Counted from the stretch's first letter, positions 10,966 to 21,637 are shown. The stretch: DNA of 40,000 nucleotides from Bolinopsis microptera (GCF_026151205.1 NC_087078.1:20016606-20056605), one strand, 5' to 3'. A program made the numbers and translations. The notes: a model not told the origin generated them from the sequence alone.

Positions 10966-12688
10966 TCAGAAGGAAAGGTGGAAGGAGCACTTTACTGAGC
11001 TCTTAAATCCTCCACTATCGGATGCCAATCTTGATGACCTCGATGGTGTGCCCTCACAACCGAGTTTTGACTACCTTTCTTGTTCTGATGGACCTCCTTC
11101 TAGAGATGAGATTAGTTATGCTCTAAAGAAACTGAAGAACTGCAAAAGTGCAGGGGTTGATGAGATAACTAATGAACAACTTAAGTATGGTGGAAGTGCT
11201 CTTGTTGGCCAACTAGAGCTACTGTTTAAAAAGGTTTGGGAGGAAGAGGTGATCCCTGAGGATTGGCTTAAAGGTGTTATAGTGGTTATCGGAAAGAAGG
11301 GAGACACCTCATACTGCTGCAATAATAGGGGTATAACTCTTAGGGCAACGTCTTCTAAGGTTCTTCAAATGGTTCTTCTTAAGAGGCTGGATGTTGGAAT
11401 GGAGTGTCTTCTTAGGGAAAATCAGTGTGGGTTCAGACGGAACCGCTCATGTATTGATCAGATTTATTCCATCCGCACCATTATTCACAACTGCATTGAG
11501 TTTAACATTCCACTTTATGTTAATTTCATTGATTTTAAGGCAGCGTTTGATTCCATCAGAAGAGAGTTTATTTGGTCAAGCATGAGACACTATGGACTTC
11601 CTGAGAAATATGTTAGAATCTTTCAGGCATTCTTCAACGGAACCATGAGTGCTGTCAGGGTTAATGGTGAAATGTCTGATTGGTTCTCTGTTAATTCGGG
11701 CACTGGACAGGGTGATATCCAGGGCCCCCCTGTATTTAATTTTTGTCTGAACTTTGGAATCTTTTTGGCCGAGGTTCACAAGGCAATCAGTCATGGTGCT
11801 GTACTGCAAAAGGAACTAAAGGGTGCAGATGAAAAAGTTATCATGGACAGTGACTACGCTGATGATCTGGCAGTGATAGACAATACTGAAGAAGGGCTGC
11901 AAGAGTCCACTGATCTTATAGCTTATTACACCTCTTATGCTGGGTTGAAGATCAACGCTAAAAAGACACAATGCATGGCGATCAGCAAGTGTGCGTCCCA
12001 GCGACCTTACACCGAAAGAGACAGTATAAAGCTAACAGTGGAGGGAGAACCTGTTGAACAGGTCAGCAACTTTGTTTATCTTGGTGCCAACATCAGTGGG
12101 GATGGTACCATTGACCGAGATCTTGACATCAGGATCCAGCGTGCTAATGGTGCGTTCCATCAGCTTTGGAAGATATGGAACAGTCGAACTATAAGAACGC
12201 CCACCAAGATCCGTATCTACAAGGCTGCTGTTATTACTATTCTGTTATATGGAGCCGAAGTGTGGAACACAACAAAGAAGCAGATGAAACGGTTTGAGGT
12301 CTTCCATCTGACCTCCCTGAGAAGAATCTTGAAGATAAAGTGGTTCTTCCATGTCTCCAATGAAGAAGTTCTCAGGCGTGCTGGAATTAAGTCTATCGAA
12401 ACTTTCATCGGTGCGGCTAGACTAAGGTGGTACGGACATGTTGTCAGAATGCCAGAGACGCGGTTTCCCAATTTCTTACTGGATTGGAAACCAAACTATG
12501 GAAAGAGACTGAGAGGACGACCCCGCAAAGGCTGGATGGCCTGTGTACTCGAGGATGCGGCTGAATTTACAGGTGTCGATAACATCAGCAGAGATGCAGT
12601 AAAACAGTTGGCTCTAAAGCGAGTGGAATGGAGGAACATGTTACGCCGTAGAAGAAATGTGTGTGATGCAGGCCACTCCAACGACTAG
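10966..12688 (+). CDS. LINE reverse transcriptase, C-terminal part, intact frame
   Basis: This uninterrupted frame encodes about 570 residues of a non-LTR RT. It starts at ERWKEHFTELLNPP; the endonuclease is missing through 5' truncation. Visible RT blocks: KSAGVDEITNEQLK (block 1), KKGDTSYCCNNRGITL (block 2), ENQCGFRRNRSCIDQI (block 2a/3), FIDFKAAFDSI (motif A), GTGQGDIQGPPVFN (motif B; GDIQGPP is unusual against the common GC-x-LSP), SDYADDLAV (motif C with YADD) and LKINAKKTQ (motif D). The tail has FVYLGANISGDG, LLYGAEVWN, LRWYGHVVRMPETRFP and GKRLRGRPRKGW, typical of RTE/jockey-like invertebrate LINEs. There is no start codon of its own. The frame runs in from the Penelope-like gene, so a continuous translation from 10676 is a chance fusion. 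The fragment is young, with no frameshift, but has no promoter here. Confidence 0.85.
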
Positions 12689-12719
12689 GAGGAGACCTCT
12701 TCATGTAGCATGTATGTAG
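10966..12719 (+). mobile_element. 5'-truncated LINE fragment inserted in the left Penelope-like copy
   Basis: The right copy reads straight through GTTTTTGTCTGCAAGAAG at the equivalent place (about 19690-19710). The left copy has GTCTG, then about 1.754 kb, then CTGCAAGAAG. The repeated CTG is either a 3-bp target duplication or microhomology. The fragment starts in the RT N-terminus and ends about 30 bp after the stop codon in a GTAGCATGTATGTAG-like short repeat, as in LINEs with very short 3' UTRs. It post-dates the inverted duplication, unless it was precisely lost from the other copy, which is unlikely. Confidence 0.85.
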
Positions 12720-14560
12720 CTGCAAGAAGTTTTATCTTTTAACCCTTCTCAACGAACTTGGCTACCATCTCACTTCTCTAGAGTGTCGTGGAAATTCTAC
12801 TTATCATCCGGTTAACTCTGTAGAGAATGATATTATTCAGGAACATGTGAACTTCATTAAAGATAACTTTGATATTCGTGTTTCTGAGGACAACCTTTGT
12901 CTACCGAGAATCTTTTGGATTCCTAAACTTCACAAGAATCCTTATAACTATAAGTCTAGATTTATAGCTGGGGCCAGTAAATGTACCACTAAGCAGATAT
13001 CAGTTGTAGTCAACAAAGCTTTAAAAGTTTTAAAAGAATACTTTTCCAAATACTGCAACTCTATCTACAACAATACTGGAATTAACTGCGACTGGAGCAT
13101 TAACAGCTCTAAACAGTTCCTGGAAAGGCTGCCTAGACTAGAGATTTTTAATATGCAGGTATACGACATTACCACTCTGTATACCAATCTAGACCTTCAG
13201 GTTGTACAGTCACTGCTTTTCGAGCTAATATATCTCCTCTTTAGTAATACGAATAAATTTATTTGTGTTTCTCTGTATAAGAACAACAATTTTTCTCTAA
13301 AAAGGAATGTAACGGATACTTATGTTTTTCTGCTGATAAACTCAAAACAGCTATTACATTTATTCTGTTTAACACTTTTGTTTGTTTTGGGGATCAGATT
13401 TTAAGGCAAACGAAAGGCATTCCCATGGGAGGGAATTCTAGTAGCCAGTTCGCTGATCTTTCGCTAGGGAAGTGTGAATTCAACTACATGACACGCCTAA
13501 TCAAAGAAAAGAAGTTCGGTCTCGCTAAGCTCCTCTCAAGAAACTGCAGATATGTCGACGACCTCAACACCATGAACTATTTGTATTTCTCTAACCTAAT
13601 CAGGTCCATTTATCCACCTGACCTGCTTATGGAGAGGAGTGGTGACGACAATAAATCCGTAAACTATTCGACATCAACATCTCGATGAATAACTCCGGAC
13701 ACGTCGCCACCAAGCTTTACAACAAACTTGATGACTTCAACTTTCCTGTGGTCATGTACATTGTACATCTTTCCTAACAGTAATATTTCCTCTTCTTTTG
13801 GTTATAATGTTTTTTACGGTCAGGTCCTTCGTTACTCTTCCATTATCTCTGACCTTGATTCTTTTCTGTGTTCTACCAACACCCTTTATAGGACACTTCT
13901 TTCAAGATGTTATAATGACAGACTCCTGAAGAGTAAATTCAGAAAGCTTCTGAAAGACCGACCTAGTATTCTGTACAAATACAGTATACTTGATGTCAGC
14001 GACATCCTTGACATCACATTTAACGTGGACAGGTGATCACTGACGAGTGATTGCTAGGGGGTCTTGGCACATTAAAACCGGTACAGGTATTAAACCCCCG
14101 AAACCGGTGTGCCAAGTCATCTGCTGATGATGTTCACATAACATTATTTCCTCTCTCCTTTATTCCTTCCGTCTTTTCTTATACTTACAGTTCAGTTACT
14201 TTATTTCACCAGGTCTACCTAAGGATCAATTATTCTTTGGTGGGGTTTCACTTCTGGTATTGGCTTCATTCCCGTTCCTTTTCCTTATTCTTTATACTTA
14301 TTTTTTTATATAGTTTAATGAGATTTCAAGCAGTTATGAGAGAGAGCTTGTAACCATGGATTGTTCTTCAAGTTGAAGTTGACAATAACATGCAATAAAT
14401 ATAATTGGGGGCCTAGTGCAGTAATTGGGGGCCAGCATTGGAAAAAGTTGTAGTGTGTAAAAGGTCATACTTGTCAATTAGTTCATACACACAGCTAACA
14501 TAGGCCCTAGAAATACCTCACAGCCCAATATATAAAATTTAAAAGTGTACTATTCAATAC

Positions 14561-15109
14561 GGCTGTCAGAATGAAGGTTTTCTAAATTTCGATTATTGAC
14601 TTATACCAAAATGCCAGGAATTTTTGATTTGGGTCTGAATAACGCTGCAGATGTGTTAATAACGATAGAGGGTCTAAAAAGATTCCCAGAGCCATGATGG
14701 AAAAATGGGGACAACTTTGTTTTGGAAAACTTCATTCTGACAGCCGCAGTCTTCGTTCTATGTTGTATAATTCCCAAGGAATAGTGATTTAGTTGACAAA
14801 AGAGGTGATATGGTATTGGTATATAATTTACCTAACTGCCTGCAAGTCCAATATAAACCAAAAAGTTTTTTTTTTGTAATGTAGGCCTCAAAATACAAAA
14901 CTTCATTCTGACAGCCGTAGTCTAAAAAGGGGTATATTTCATGCCCATTTTTTTCCCTTTTACTGGCAAATTTAAACAATTCCAAACCCCGGGAAGGAAA
15001 CTTTCTCTAGTTTTTAGGTGTTTGTGAAGTTTCTGGTTTAAAACAGCTGTTTTTAAAGATTTTGTGGCTTTTATAAAAACACCTTCATTCTGACAGCCTT
15101 ACACCCATA
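14561..15109. mobile_element. Foldback-like element B (left copy)
   Basis: It starts GGCTGTCAGAATGAAGG at 14561. It contains the inverse form of GGCTGTCAGAATGA at 14732, 14903 and 15085, each next to AAC/ACTTCATTC, and ends CTGACAGCCTTACACCCATA. It is non-coding. Its outer end is the same as the outer end of foldback A, so A and B together supply the inverted ends of the composite unit. The inner end lacks GGTGTAAG. Confidence 0.75.
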
Positions 15110-15245
15110 GACTTATCTTATAATTACATTTTTATATAAGAATATGTATCAAGATTCGAGAGGTGATAATTTAAGTTCCAAACAACTATCAGACTGGATG
15201 AATTAGAGATAGGTGATATATATTATATATATATATATATATATA

Positions 15246-17302
15246 ATGGGCAATTCCACGTAGTGTAATTCACACTTTGCACAAAATTTAGCTTTTAATT
15301 GCATGCTAATTGTAGGCTAACATTAGCAGCATGATAATATAAAGTCAGAATGAAGTTTAAACGTTTGTGATGATGTGGCAACAAAAGTTTAATGTCTATC
15401 TCTTATACTTTTTATGTGAGCAGCATTTTAAAAAGTAGGCGTTATTCACAGGCATAATTTGGTGTTTTAGAAATCTTGCCTTAAAATTGCAATTCGTGCC
15501 CCAGTGTAATAGCAGAAGTTACAATAAGGCTTGATCACAATAAAGTACACATTTTTTCAACTTCCTATGTCCTTCCTAACATAAATTTGTGGAATGTGTG
15601 TAGTACAGGGACAATATAGGAAGTAAACGTTATTCACATTTGGACGTAGTGTAACTCACACTCTGCCCAGTTGCTCTGTTTGTGCGTTGTATTGATGTTT
15701 GCTTGTTCTTGATTTGGTTGCTGCTATTGTAAAATGGTGAAGTAGACTGACTATTACTAATTTTAAATTAAATTGACTACTAATTGGTCCAATTAGATAC
15801 TGGTAATGGTGTAGATTACACCCTACTGCCATACCACAGTGGTCCGGGCGCCTATGCGAGGTAGACATAAGATATAGGCATGACTAAGGGGTATGATATA
15901 CCACAAAACATGCATATCTTGCCCCAAAATAACGTTTAAAAAGGGTTTTAGAGTGATTAAATGGATATTTGACCTCAAATATTAATTTTACCTCATTTTT
16001 TGTCAAAAATTGCATTTTTTGACAATTTTTTGCCATTTTTTAGGACAAACTACAAAAATAAGTTGCAAATTAACTTTGGTAAGCATCTATAAGTTGATCT
16101 ATCTGTAAGTATAGGACATTTAGAGTAATCCTAGAAAAATGTACAGTGTAATATTGTGGCATGATTTTTTTATGAGCTCTCAAAGGTTCATGATTAGACA
16201 GAAATTGGGCGAAATTTATAACTTTTTGAATCCATTTTTAGACCATTTTATCACTTATATCAATTCTAAACTACTTCTTTGTGTTTTTAATGTGAAGAGG
16301 TCATCAAGAGCTTTAATTTGATACCTCTATAGATGGTTTTTGATAAAAATTAGAATTTTTTGGGGCAAAAACACTGCTCCTTTGAGCAAAATTTAGTTAC
16401 GTGACAAGAAAATAAGGTAATTTTAGCCCCAAATTGCTGATATTTTCTGAAAATAAGCCTTTAAATTACTCAAATAAGTGTTCCTAGACCTAACAATGAC
16501 TATAAAACACTTTCAAATCAATTTTGATGTCCTAATCCATTTAAAAATCATTATTTTTGCGATTTAAGGTCTAAAAGTGGCACATTTTGCCCTGGCGGAA
16601 CCCTAATTTCGATTAAATTACCAACACTTTCAGGCAGTTGTTGAAAATAGGTCCCTGGAATTGCCCTGAAAGTATTGAAAGTACAATTTATTTCACAACA
16701 AAGCATTTAAACCACTTGTTTTATTAATTTTCCGCTGTGTAAATTACACTACCAAGCTGTGAATTACGCTACCTGTGAATCACACTACCCCTACTTTTTG
16801 CACTTCCAGTGTGACAAAACGAATGAAATTTTCTGACCTTTATAGATGACTAAAGTTGCCGTTAGAGAGAGAGTTACGAATCAAACAGACTTATAGTGTA
16901 GCCACAGTAAAACATTTTTCACTATTTGGTAGCGTTATTCACACGCGAAGAGGAAAAATTTGATCATAAGACACTCAAAAAGTAAAGAAATTTGGCCCTC
17001 AAAATTAGGCTGGGCTTCTATCTGAAGCCCACTAGGTTGATATACAGGATAAAATATTGAATTCTACGATTAATAAAGCTCCCTAAAATCTTTCGGAAAA
17101 TAACTGGATATTCACACTAAAGATACACTAAATTTAAGTCAACTTTGACGCGCTACAGTTTTTAAACTAGGCTAGATATCAACAAACGGTTTTTTGCCCC
17201 TGAAAATATGGTCAAATACCTTAAAGATTTTCTATCTCTCCCAAACCACCTCCAAACTTTATTATTTTGTTACTGGTTACCGTTATCGTGGAATTGCCCA
17301 TA
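15246..17302. mobile_element. 2.06-kb TIR element ATGGGCAATTCCACG filling the spacer
   Basis: ATGGGCAATTCCACG at 15246-15260 is matched by its exact inverse at 17287-17301. Both ends sit in TA-rich sequence; a (TA)n tract precedes the left end at 15215-15245. Inside are several copies of the near-palindrome GTGTAA(T/C)TCACAC and its variants (about 15265, 15645, 16735-16790, 16925-16940), a subterminal-repeat pattern. No frame is convincing; the longest is about 60 codons. The right end abuts the right composite copy with no spare bases. This is probably a non-autonomous DNA transposon of unknown superfamily. Confidence 0.72.
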
Positions 17303-17309
17303 TATTATA

Positions 17310-17859
17310 TACGGGTGTAAGGCTGTCAGAATGAAGGTGTTTTTATAAAAGCCACAAAATCTTTAAAAACAGCTGTTTTAAACCAGAAACTTCACAAACA
17401 CCTAAAAACTAGAGAAAGTTTCCTTCCCGGGGTTTGGAATTGTTTAAATTTGCCAGTAAAAGGGAAAAAAATGGGCATGAAATATACCCCTTTTTAGACT
17501 ACGGCTGTCAGAATGAAGTTTTGTATTTTGAGGCCTACATTACAAAAAAAAAAACTTTTTGGTTTATATTGGACTTGCAGGCAGTTAGGTAAATTATATA
17601 CCAATACCATATCACCTCTTTTGTCAACTAAATCACTATTCCTTGGGAATTATACAACATAGAACGAAGACTGCGGCTGTCAGAATGAAGTTTTCCAAAA
17701 CAAAGTTGTCCCCATTTTTCCATCATGGCTCTGGGAATCTTTTTAGACCCTCTATCGTTATTAACACATCTGCAGCGTTATTCAGACCCAAATCAAAAAT
17801 TCCTGGCATTTTGGTATAAGTCAATAATCGAAATTTAGAAAACCTTCATTCTGACAGCC
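17310..17859. mobile_element. Foldback-like element B (right copy)
   Basis: Begins TACGGGTGTAAGGCTGTCAG and holds GGCTGTCAGAATGAAG units in the order inverse to the left copy, ending TCATTCTGACAGCC at 17859. It lies flush against the spacer element's right end. Confidence 0.75.
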
Positions 17860-18053
17860 GTATTGAATAGTACACTTTTAAATTTTATATATTGGGCTGT
17901 GAGGTATTTCTAGGGCCTATGTTAGCTGTGTGTATGAACTAATTGACAAGTATGACCTTTTACACACTACAACTTTTTCCAATGCTGGCCCCCAATTACT
18001 GCACTAGGCCCCCAATTATATTTATTGCATGTTATTGTCAACTTCAACTTGAA

Positions 18054-20956
18054 GAACAATCCATGGTTACAAGCTCTCTCTCATAACTGCTTGAAATCTC
18101 ATTAAACTATATAAAAAAATAAGTATAAAGAATAAGGAAAAGGAACGGGAATGAAGCCAATACCAGAAGTGAAACCCCACCAAAGAATAATTGATCCTTA
18201 GGTAGACCTGGTGAAATAAAGTAACTGAACTGTAAGTATAAGAAAAGACGGAAGGAATAAAGGAGAGAGGAAATAATGTTATGTGAACATCATCAGCAGA
18301 TGACTTGGCACACCGGTTTCGGGGGTTTAATACCTGTACCGGTTTTAATGTGCCAAGACCCCCTAGCAATCACTCGTCAGTGATCACCTGTCCACGTTAA
18401 ATGTGATGTCAAGGATGTCGCTGACATCAAGTATACTGTATTTGTACAGAATACTAGGTCGGTCTTTCAGAAGCTTTCTGAATTTACTCTTCAGGAGTCT
18501 GTCATTATAACATCTTGAAAGAAGTGTCCTATAAAGGGTGTTGGTAGAACACAGAAAAGAATCAAGGTCAGAGATAATGGAAGAGTAACGAAGGACCTGA
18601 CCGTAAAAAACATTATAACCAAAAGAAGAGGAAATATTACTGTTAGGAAAGATGTACAATGTACATGACCACAGGAAAGTTGAAGTCATCAAGTTTGTTG
18701 TAAAGCTTGGTGGCGACGTGTCCGGAGTTATTCATCGAGATGTTGATGTCGAATAGTTTACGGATTTATTGTCGTCACCACTCCTCTCCATAAGCAGGTC
18801 AGGTGGATAAATGGACCTGATTAGGTTAGAGAAATACAAATAGTTCATGGTGTTGAGGTCGTCGACATATCTGCAGTTTCTTGAGAGGAGCTTAGCGAGA
18901 CCGAACTTCTTTTCTTTGATTAGGCGTGTCATGTAGTTGAATTCACACTTCCCTAGCGAAAGATCAGCGAACTGGCTACTAGAATTCCCTCCCATGGGAA
19001 TGCCTTTCGTTTGCCTTAAAATCTGATCCCCAAAACAAACAAAAGTGTTAAACAGAATAAATGTAATAGCTGTTTTGAGTTTATCAGCAGAAAAACATAA
19101 GTATCCGTTACATTCCTTTTTAGAGAAAAATTGTTGTTCTTATACAGAGAAACACAAATAAATTTATTCGTATTACTAAAGAGGAGATATATTAGCTCGA
19201 AAAGCAGTGACTGTACAACCTGAAGGTCTAGATTGGTATACAGAGTGGTAATGTCGTATACCTGCATATTAAAAATCTCTAGTCTAGGCAGCCTTTCCAG
19301 GAACTGTTTAGAGCTGTTAATGCTCCAGTCGCAGTTAATTCCAGTATTGTTGTAGATAGAGTTGCAGTATTTGGAAAAGTATTCTTTTAAAACTTTTAAA
19401 GCTTTGTTGACTACAACTGATATCTGCTTAGTGGTACATTTACTGGCCCCAGCTATAAATCTAGACTTATAGTTATAAGGATTCTTGTGAAGTTTAGGAA
19501 TCCAAAAGATTCTCGGTAGACAAAGGTTGTCCTCAGAAACACGAATATCAAAGTTATCTTTAATGAAGTTCACATGTTCCTGAATAATATCATTCTCTAC
19601 AGAGTTAACCGGATGATAAGTAGAATTTCCACGACACTCTAGAGAAGTGAGATGGTAGCCAAGTTCGTTGAGAAGGGTTAAAAGATAAAACTTCTTGCAG
19701 ACAAAAACATAATTATTTGAAGCTTTATCTACGGAGCAAATAATAAAAGAAGAAGAAAGACTGTCGAGATAAGATTTAACATCATCCCTTTGTAGAATGG
19801 AATTGTAGGGAGTGAAGTTATTATGGGGAGGAGGAGAGGAAGTTAAGGCGATTGGTGAAGATCCGGGAGACCTCATCTTTCCAATCCTGGAATTCCAAGC
19901 ATGAAAGTCCATGATTCCTAGCCATACGGGTGGCGAAGTTGGATGAACACTCGTTGAGGCTCTCCAAGATTTGCTCAGGAGGAACATACACAGGTTCCCT
20001 AAATTTGGTACCGTAACTCATGATGCCTCTTAAATCCTCGTGCTCAATGAAAGCAAGGTCACCGGTGATGATGTGGCCTCGAGGCTGATAGCAATAAGGG
20101 TTACAGGAACAGGGGCAATCACCTTCCAGGATGGAGGAAATAGTAGTATTATCAAGTGATTTAAGGAATCTATTATAATTAAAAAGCTTACGCCCGACAG
20201 GAATATCGTACTTATAGTAAACTTTTAAGGGAAGGAAAGGCGTAAGGTTTGGAGGGAGAAGAGTCAAGATCCTAGAATCACGAATGACTGATTCTATTCG
20301 GAGTTTATCAAATATTTTAGAACAATAGTGAAAAGTGATAAACTCGCTATTAACAGAGGTGATATTAGGAGAAGAAGTGCTGTCTTGGTCAGCAAAAGAT
20401 TGTATAACAAGGAAAATGGCTCCAGATTTGCAGAGGGAATGAGAGCTAAGTTGCTTGAGCTCGCCTTTTTGAAGGCTGCTTATATCTTTATAAAAGTTGT
20501 ATTTGCTTTCAGACATTTTTCTTTTTAAACTTTCATATTTATTGTCTATCTCTCTTAAAGTGAGAGTCCTTTTGTATATTCTATCTTCATGGCTTTTCTT
20601 TTTCTTTTTTCTGCCATGTCCTCTTTTATATCTTTTTATTTTACTTTTAAAATAAATATCGTTAAAGTTGCTTTTAGAAATATTACCAGAACCTTTTATG
20701 TTGTCATTGAGACCTAGAGGGTGAGCAGTGCTCAGGAGATTAATCCAAAGAAGTTCCCTGTCAGCTAAGGCCAGACGAGGGTCTTCAGTAGAGGAAGGGT
20801 CAATAAAATCAATAATTTGAATGGAGGCGTCATGAAAATTATGACCGGGAGTATTAAAGTGGTCATGGACAAAGGAGGATTTGCCGGCTGTTCTGTGAGC
20901 CCAACATATTGAAGTTCAAGCAGTTATGAGAGAGAGCTTGGAACCATGGATTGTTC
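18054..20956 (-). mobile_element. Penelope-like element (right copy, LINE-free)
   Basis: It has the same 42-bp inverted ends as the left copy (18054-18095 and 20915-20956). At 2.9 kb it shows the length before the LINE insertion, and it gives the pre-integration sequence of the LINE target. The flanking about 195 bp of linker on the foldback B side is also conserved between copies. Confidence 0.78.
18384..20914 (-). pseudogene. Dead GIY-YIG + RT gene (right copy)
   Basis: Same domain order and same frameshifts as the left copy. Here the RT N-terminal part runs unbroken from about 19830 to 19016 (SVDKASNNYVFVCKKFYLL, then LPRIFWIPKLHKNP, then YDITTLYTN), which shows what the LINE split in the other copy. 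Motif B (GIPMG) and YVDD lie in the next frame at 18995-18732, and thumb-like LRY/FRKLLKDR sequence at 18692-18384. The GIY-YIG remnant with ADRELLWI is open from about 20876 into the frame ending at 19821. It has no start codon and several frameshifts, so it is inactive. Confidence 0.76.
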
Positions 20957-21056
20957 TGTTAGTGTTCAGTTAGTGTAGTTGCAATTCTTCCCAGCTTTGT
21001 TTGGATGTTTTACTGTTTGAAAAGTTGTGCAATGTGTTATAAATATACTGACTATC

Positions 21057-21637
21057 TACGGGTGTACGTCTGTCAGAATGATGCGGCTGTCAGAATGAAG
21101 TTTTTATCAAAGATCAAATTACTTTGTTAGAAACTTGATTTTGGGCATATTAAACAGGTTTGCATATACTAAAAACACAAATAAACACATTCTTTTATGT
21201 ATCGGTTGTTACTGATGTTTTTGATCAACTTTTTTTGAATGCAGAATATCATCATTCTGACAGCCGCCATACCATCATTCTGACAGCCGTTTGAATTTTC
21301 TGTTTTAATTTGTTAACACATGTTTATTGAGGGTTTTTTAGGGTATGAATGCATACTTTTAGAGTTGTTTGATATACCAGTACCAGGTCTTATAGGGATA
21401 ACTTTAACAACAAGATCACAAAACTGCCTCATATTTATGCAATGTCAAAATTTGAAAGTGTATTTCCAAATATTTCAGTGATAAATCATTTTTAGCCTTT
21501 CTTTCAGTGATGGAAGTGTTTTTAGTATATGCAAACCTGTTTAATATGCCCAAAATAAAGTTTCTAACAACGTAATTTGATTTTTGATAAAAACTTCATT
21601 CTGACAGCCGCATCATTCTGACAGCCTTACACCCGTA
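21057..21637. mobile_element. Foldback element A (right copy)
   Basis: Inverse of 9016-9606, with long inverted ends and the central pair of GGCTGTCAGAATGA-type motifs (about 21252-21288, inverse). Here the terminus is preceded on both sides by a short ACTAT/ATAGT extension (ACTATCTACGGG...CCCGTAGATAGT). The left copy lacks this at its outer end. Confidence 0.8.

Larger units (their letters stand above)
9749..14036 (+). pseudogene. Dead GIY-YIG + reverse transcriptase gene of the Penelope-like element (left copy)
   Basis: Domains in order: a trace of the GIY-YIG start (LQYVGLTEQPA, about 9750); after an internal loss, the second half of the nuclease (HDHFNTPGH, then the ADRELLWI helix with its Glu) open from about 9787 to 10842; a basic linker; a Cys cluster CPCSCNPYC with HIITGDL and YGTKFREPV; then the RT. 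RT parts include LPRIFWIPKLHKNP, motif A YDITTLYTN (13160s), motif B TKGIPMG (about 13408-13430), motif C YVDD (13550s) and LDFN/LRY-like thumb blocks. The reading frame shifts near 10840, 13300, 13670 and 13750. The same breaks are present in the right copy, so inactivation came before the duplication. A LINE fragment additionally splits this copy at 10965. Confidence 0.78.
9707..14366 (+). mobile_element. Penelope-like element with 42-bp inverted ends (left copy, LINE-interrupted)
   Basis: The ends 9707-9748 (GAACAATCCATGGTTCCAAG...) and 14325-14366 are inverted repeats of each other with about one mismatch. Between them lies a degenerate gene: a GIY-YIG remnant first, then a linker with a Cys cluster, then the RT. 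An RT with an N-terminal rather than C-terminal GIY-YIG is the permuted arrangement described for Naiad/Chlamys-type Penelope-like elements. The right copy (18054-20956) is the same without the LINE. Confidence 0.75.
9016..15109 (+). mobile_element. Composite TIR-bounded unit, left copy
   Basis: This 6.1-kb unit begins TACGGGTGTAAGGCTGTCAG and ends with the inverse form (CTGACAGCCTTACACCCATA). Its order is foldback A, a dead Penelope-like element with its own 42-bp inverted ends, about 195 bp of linker, and foldback B. The whole unit recurs inverted at 17310-21637 (4328 bp). The size difference is accounted for by a LINE insertion of about 1.757 kb and a 10-bp indel near 9143. Similarity between copies stops exactly at the TACGGG termini on both sides. 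The flanks share GAC on each side (a possible 3-bp duplication, weak). No transposase is encoded. Seen: shared boundaries. Inferred: it moved, or was duplicated, as one unit. Confidence 0.8.
17310..21637 (-). mobile_element. Composite TIR-bounded unit, right copy (inverted)
   Basis: Reverse-complement copy of 9016-15109 without the LINE insertion. The parts, from left, are foldback B (17310-17859), the Penelope-like element (18054-20956) and foldback A (21057-21637). Several conceptual peptides from the two copies (231, 102, 100 and 87 residues) are identical, so divergence is very low. One clear difference is the absence here of 10 bp near 21517 (an ACAAATAAAC unit). Both outer edges coincide with TACGGGTGTAAGG termini, with different DNA beyond. 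Confidence 0.82.

Noticed and set aside
10676-12688. A single 670-residue protein
   Set aside because: It is a chance in-frame fusion: the first ~97 residues are Penelope-like sequence (partly out of its own frame) and the rest is the LINE RT inserted at 10966.
18067-18369. 100-codon frame identical at 14051-14353 and in the right copy
   Set aside because: It follows the end of the RT thumb, shows no family features, and its conservation reflects the recent duplication, not selection.
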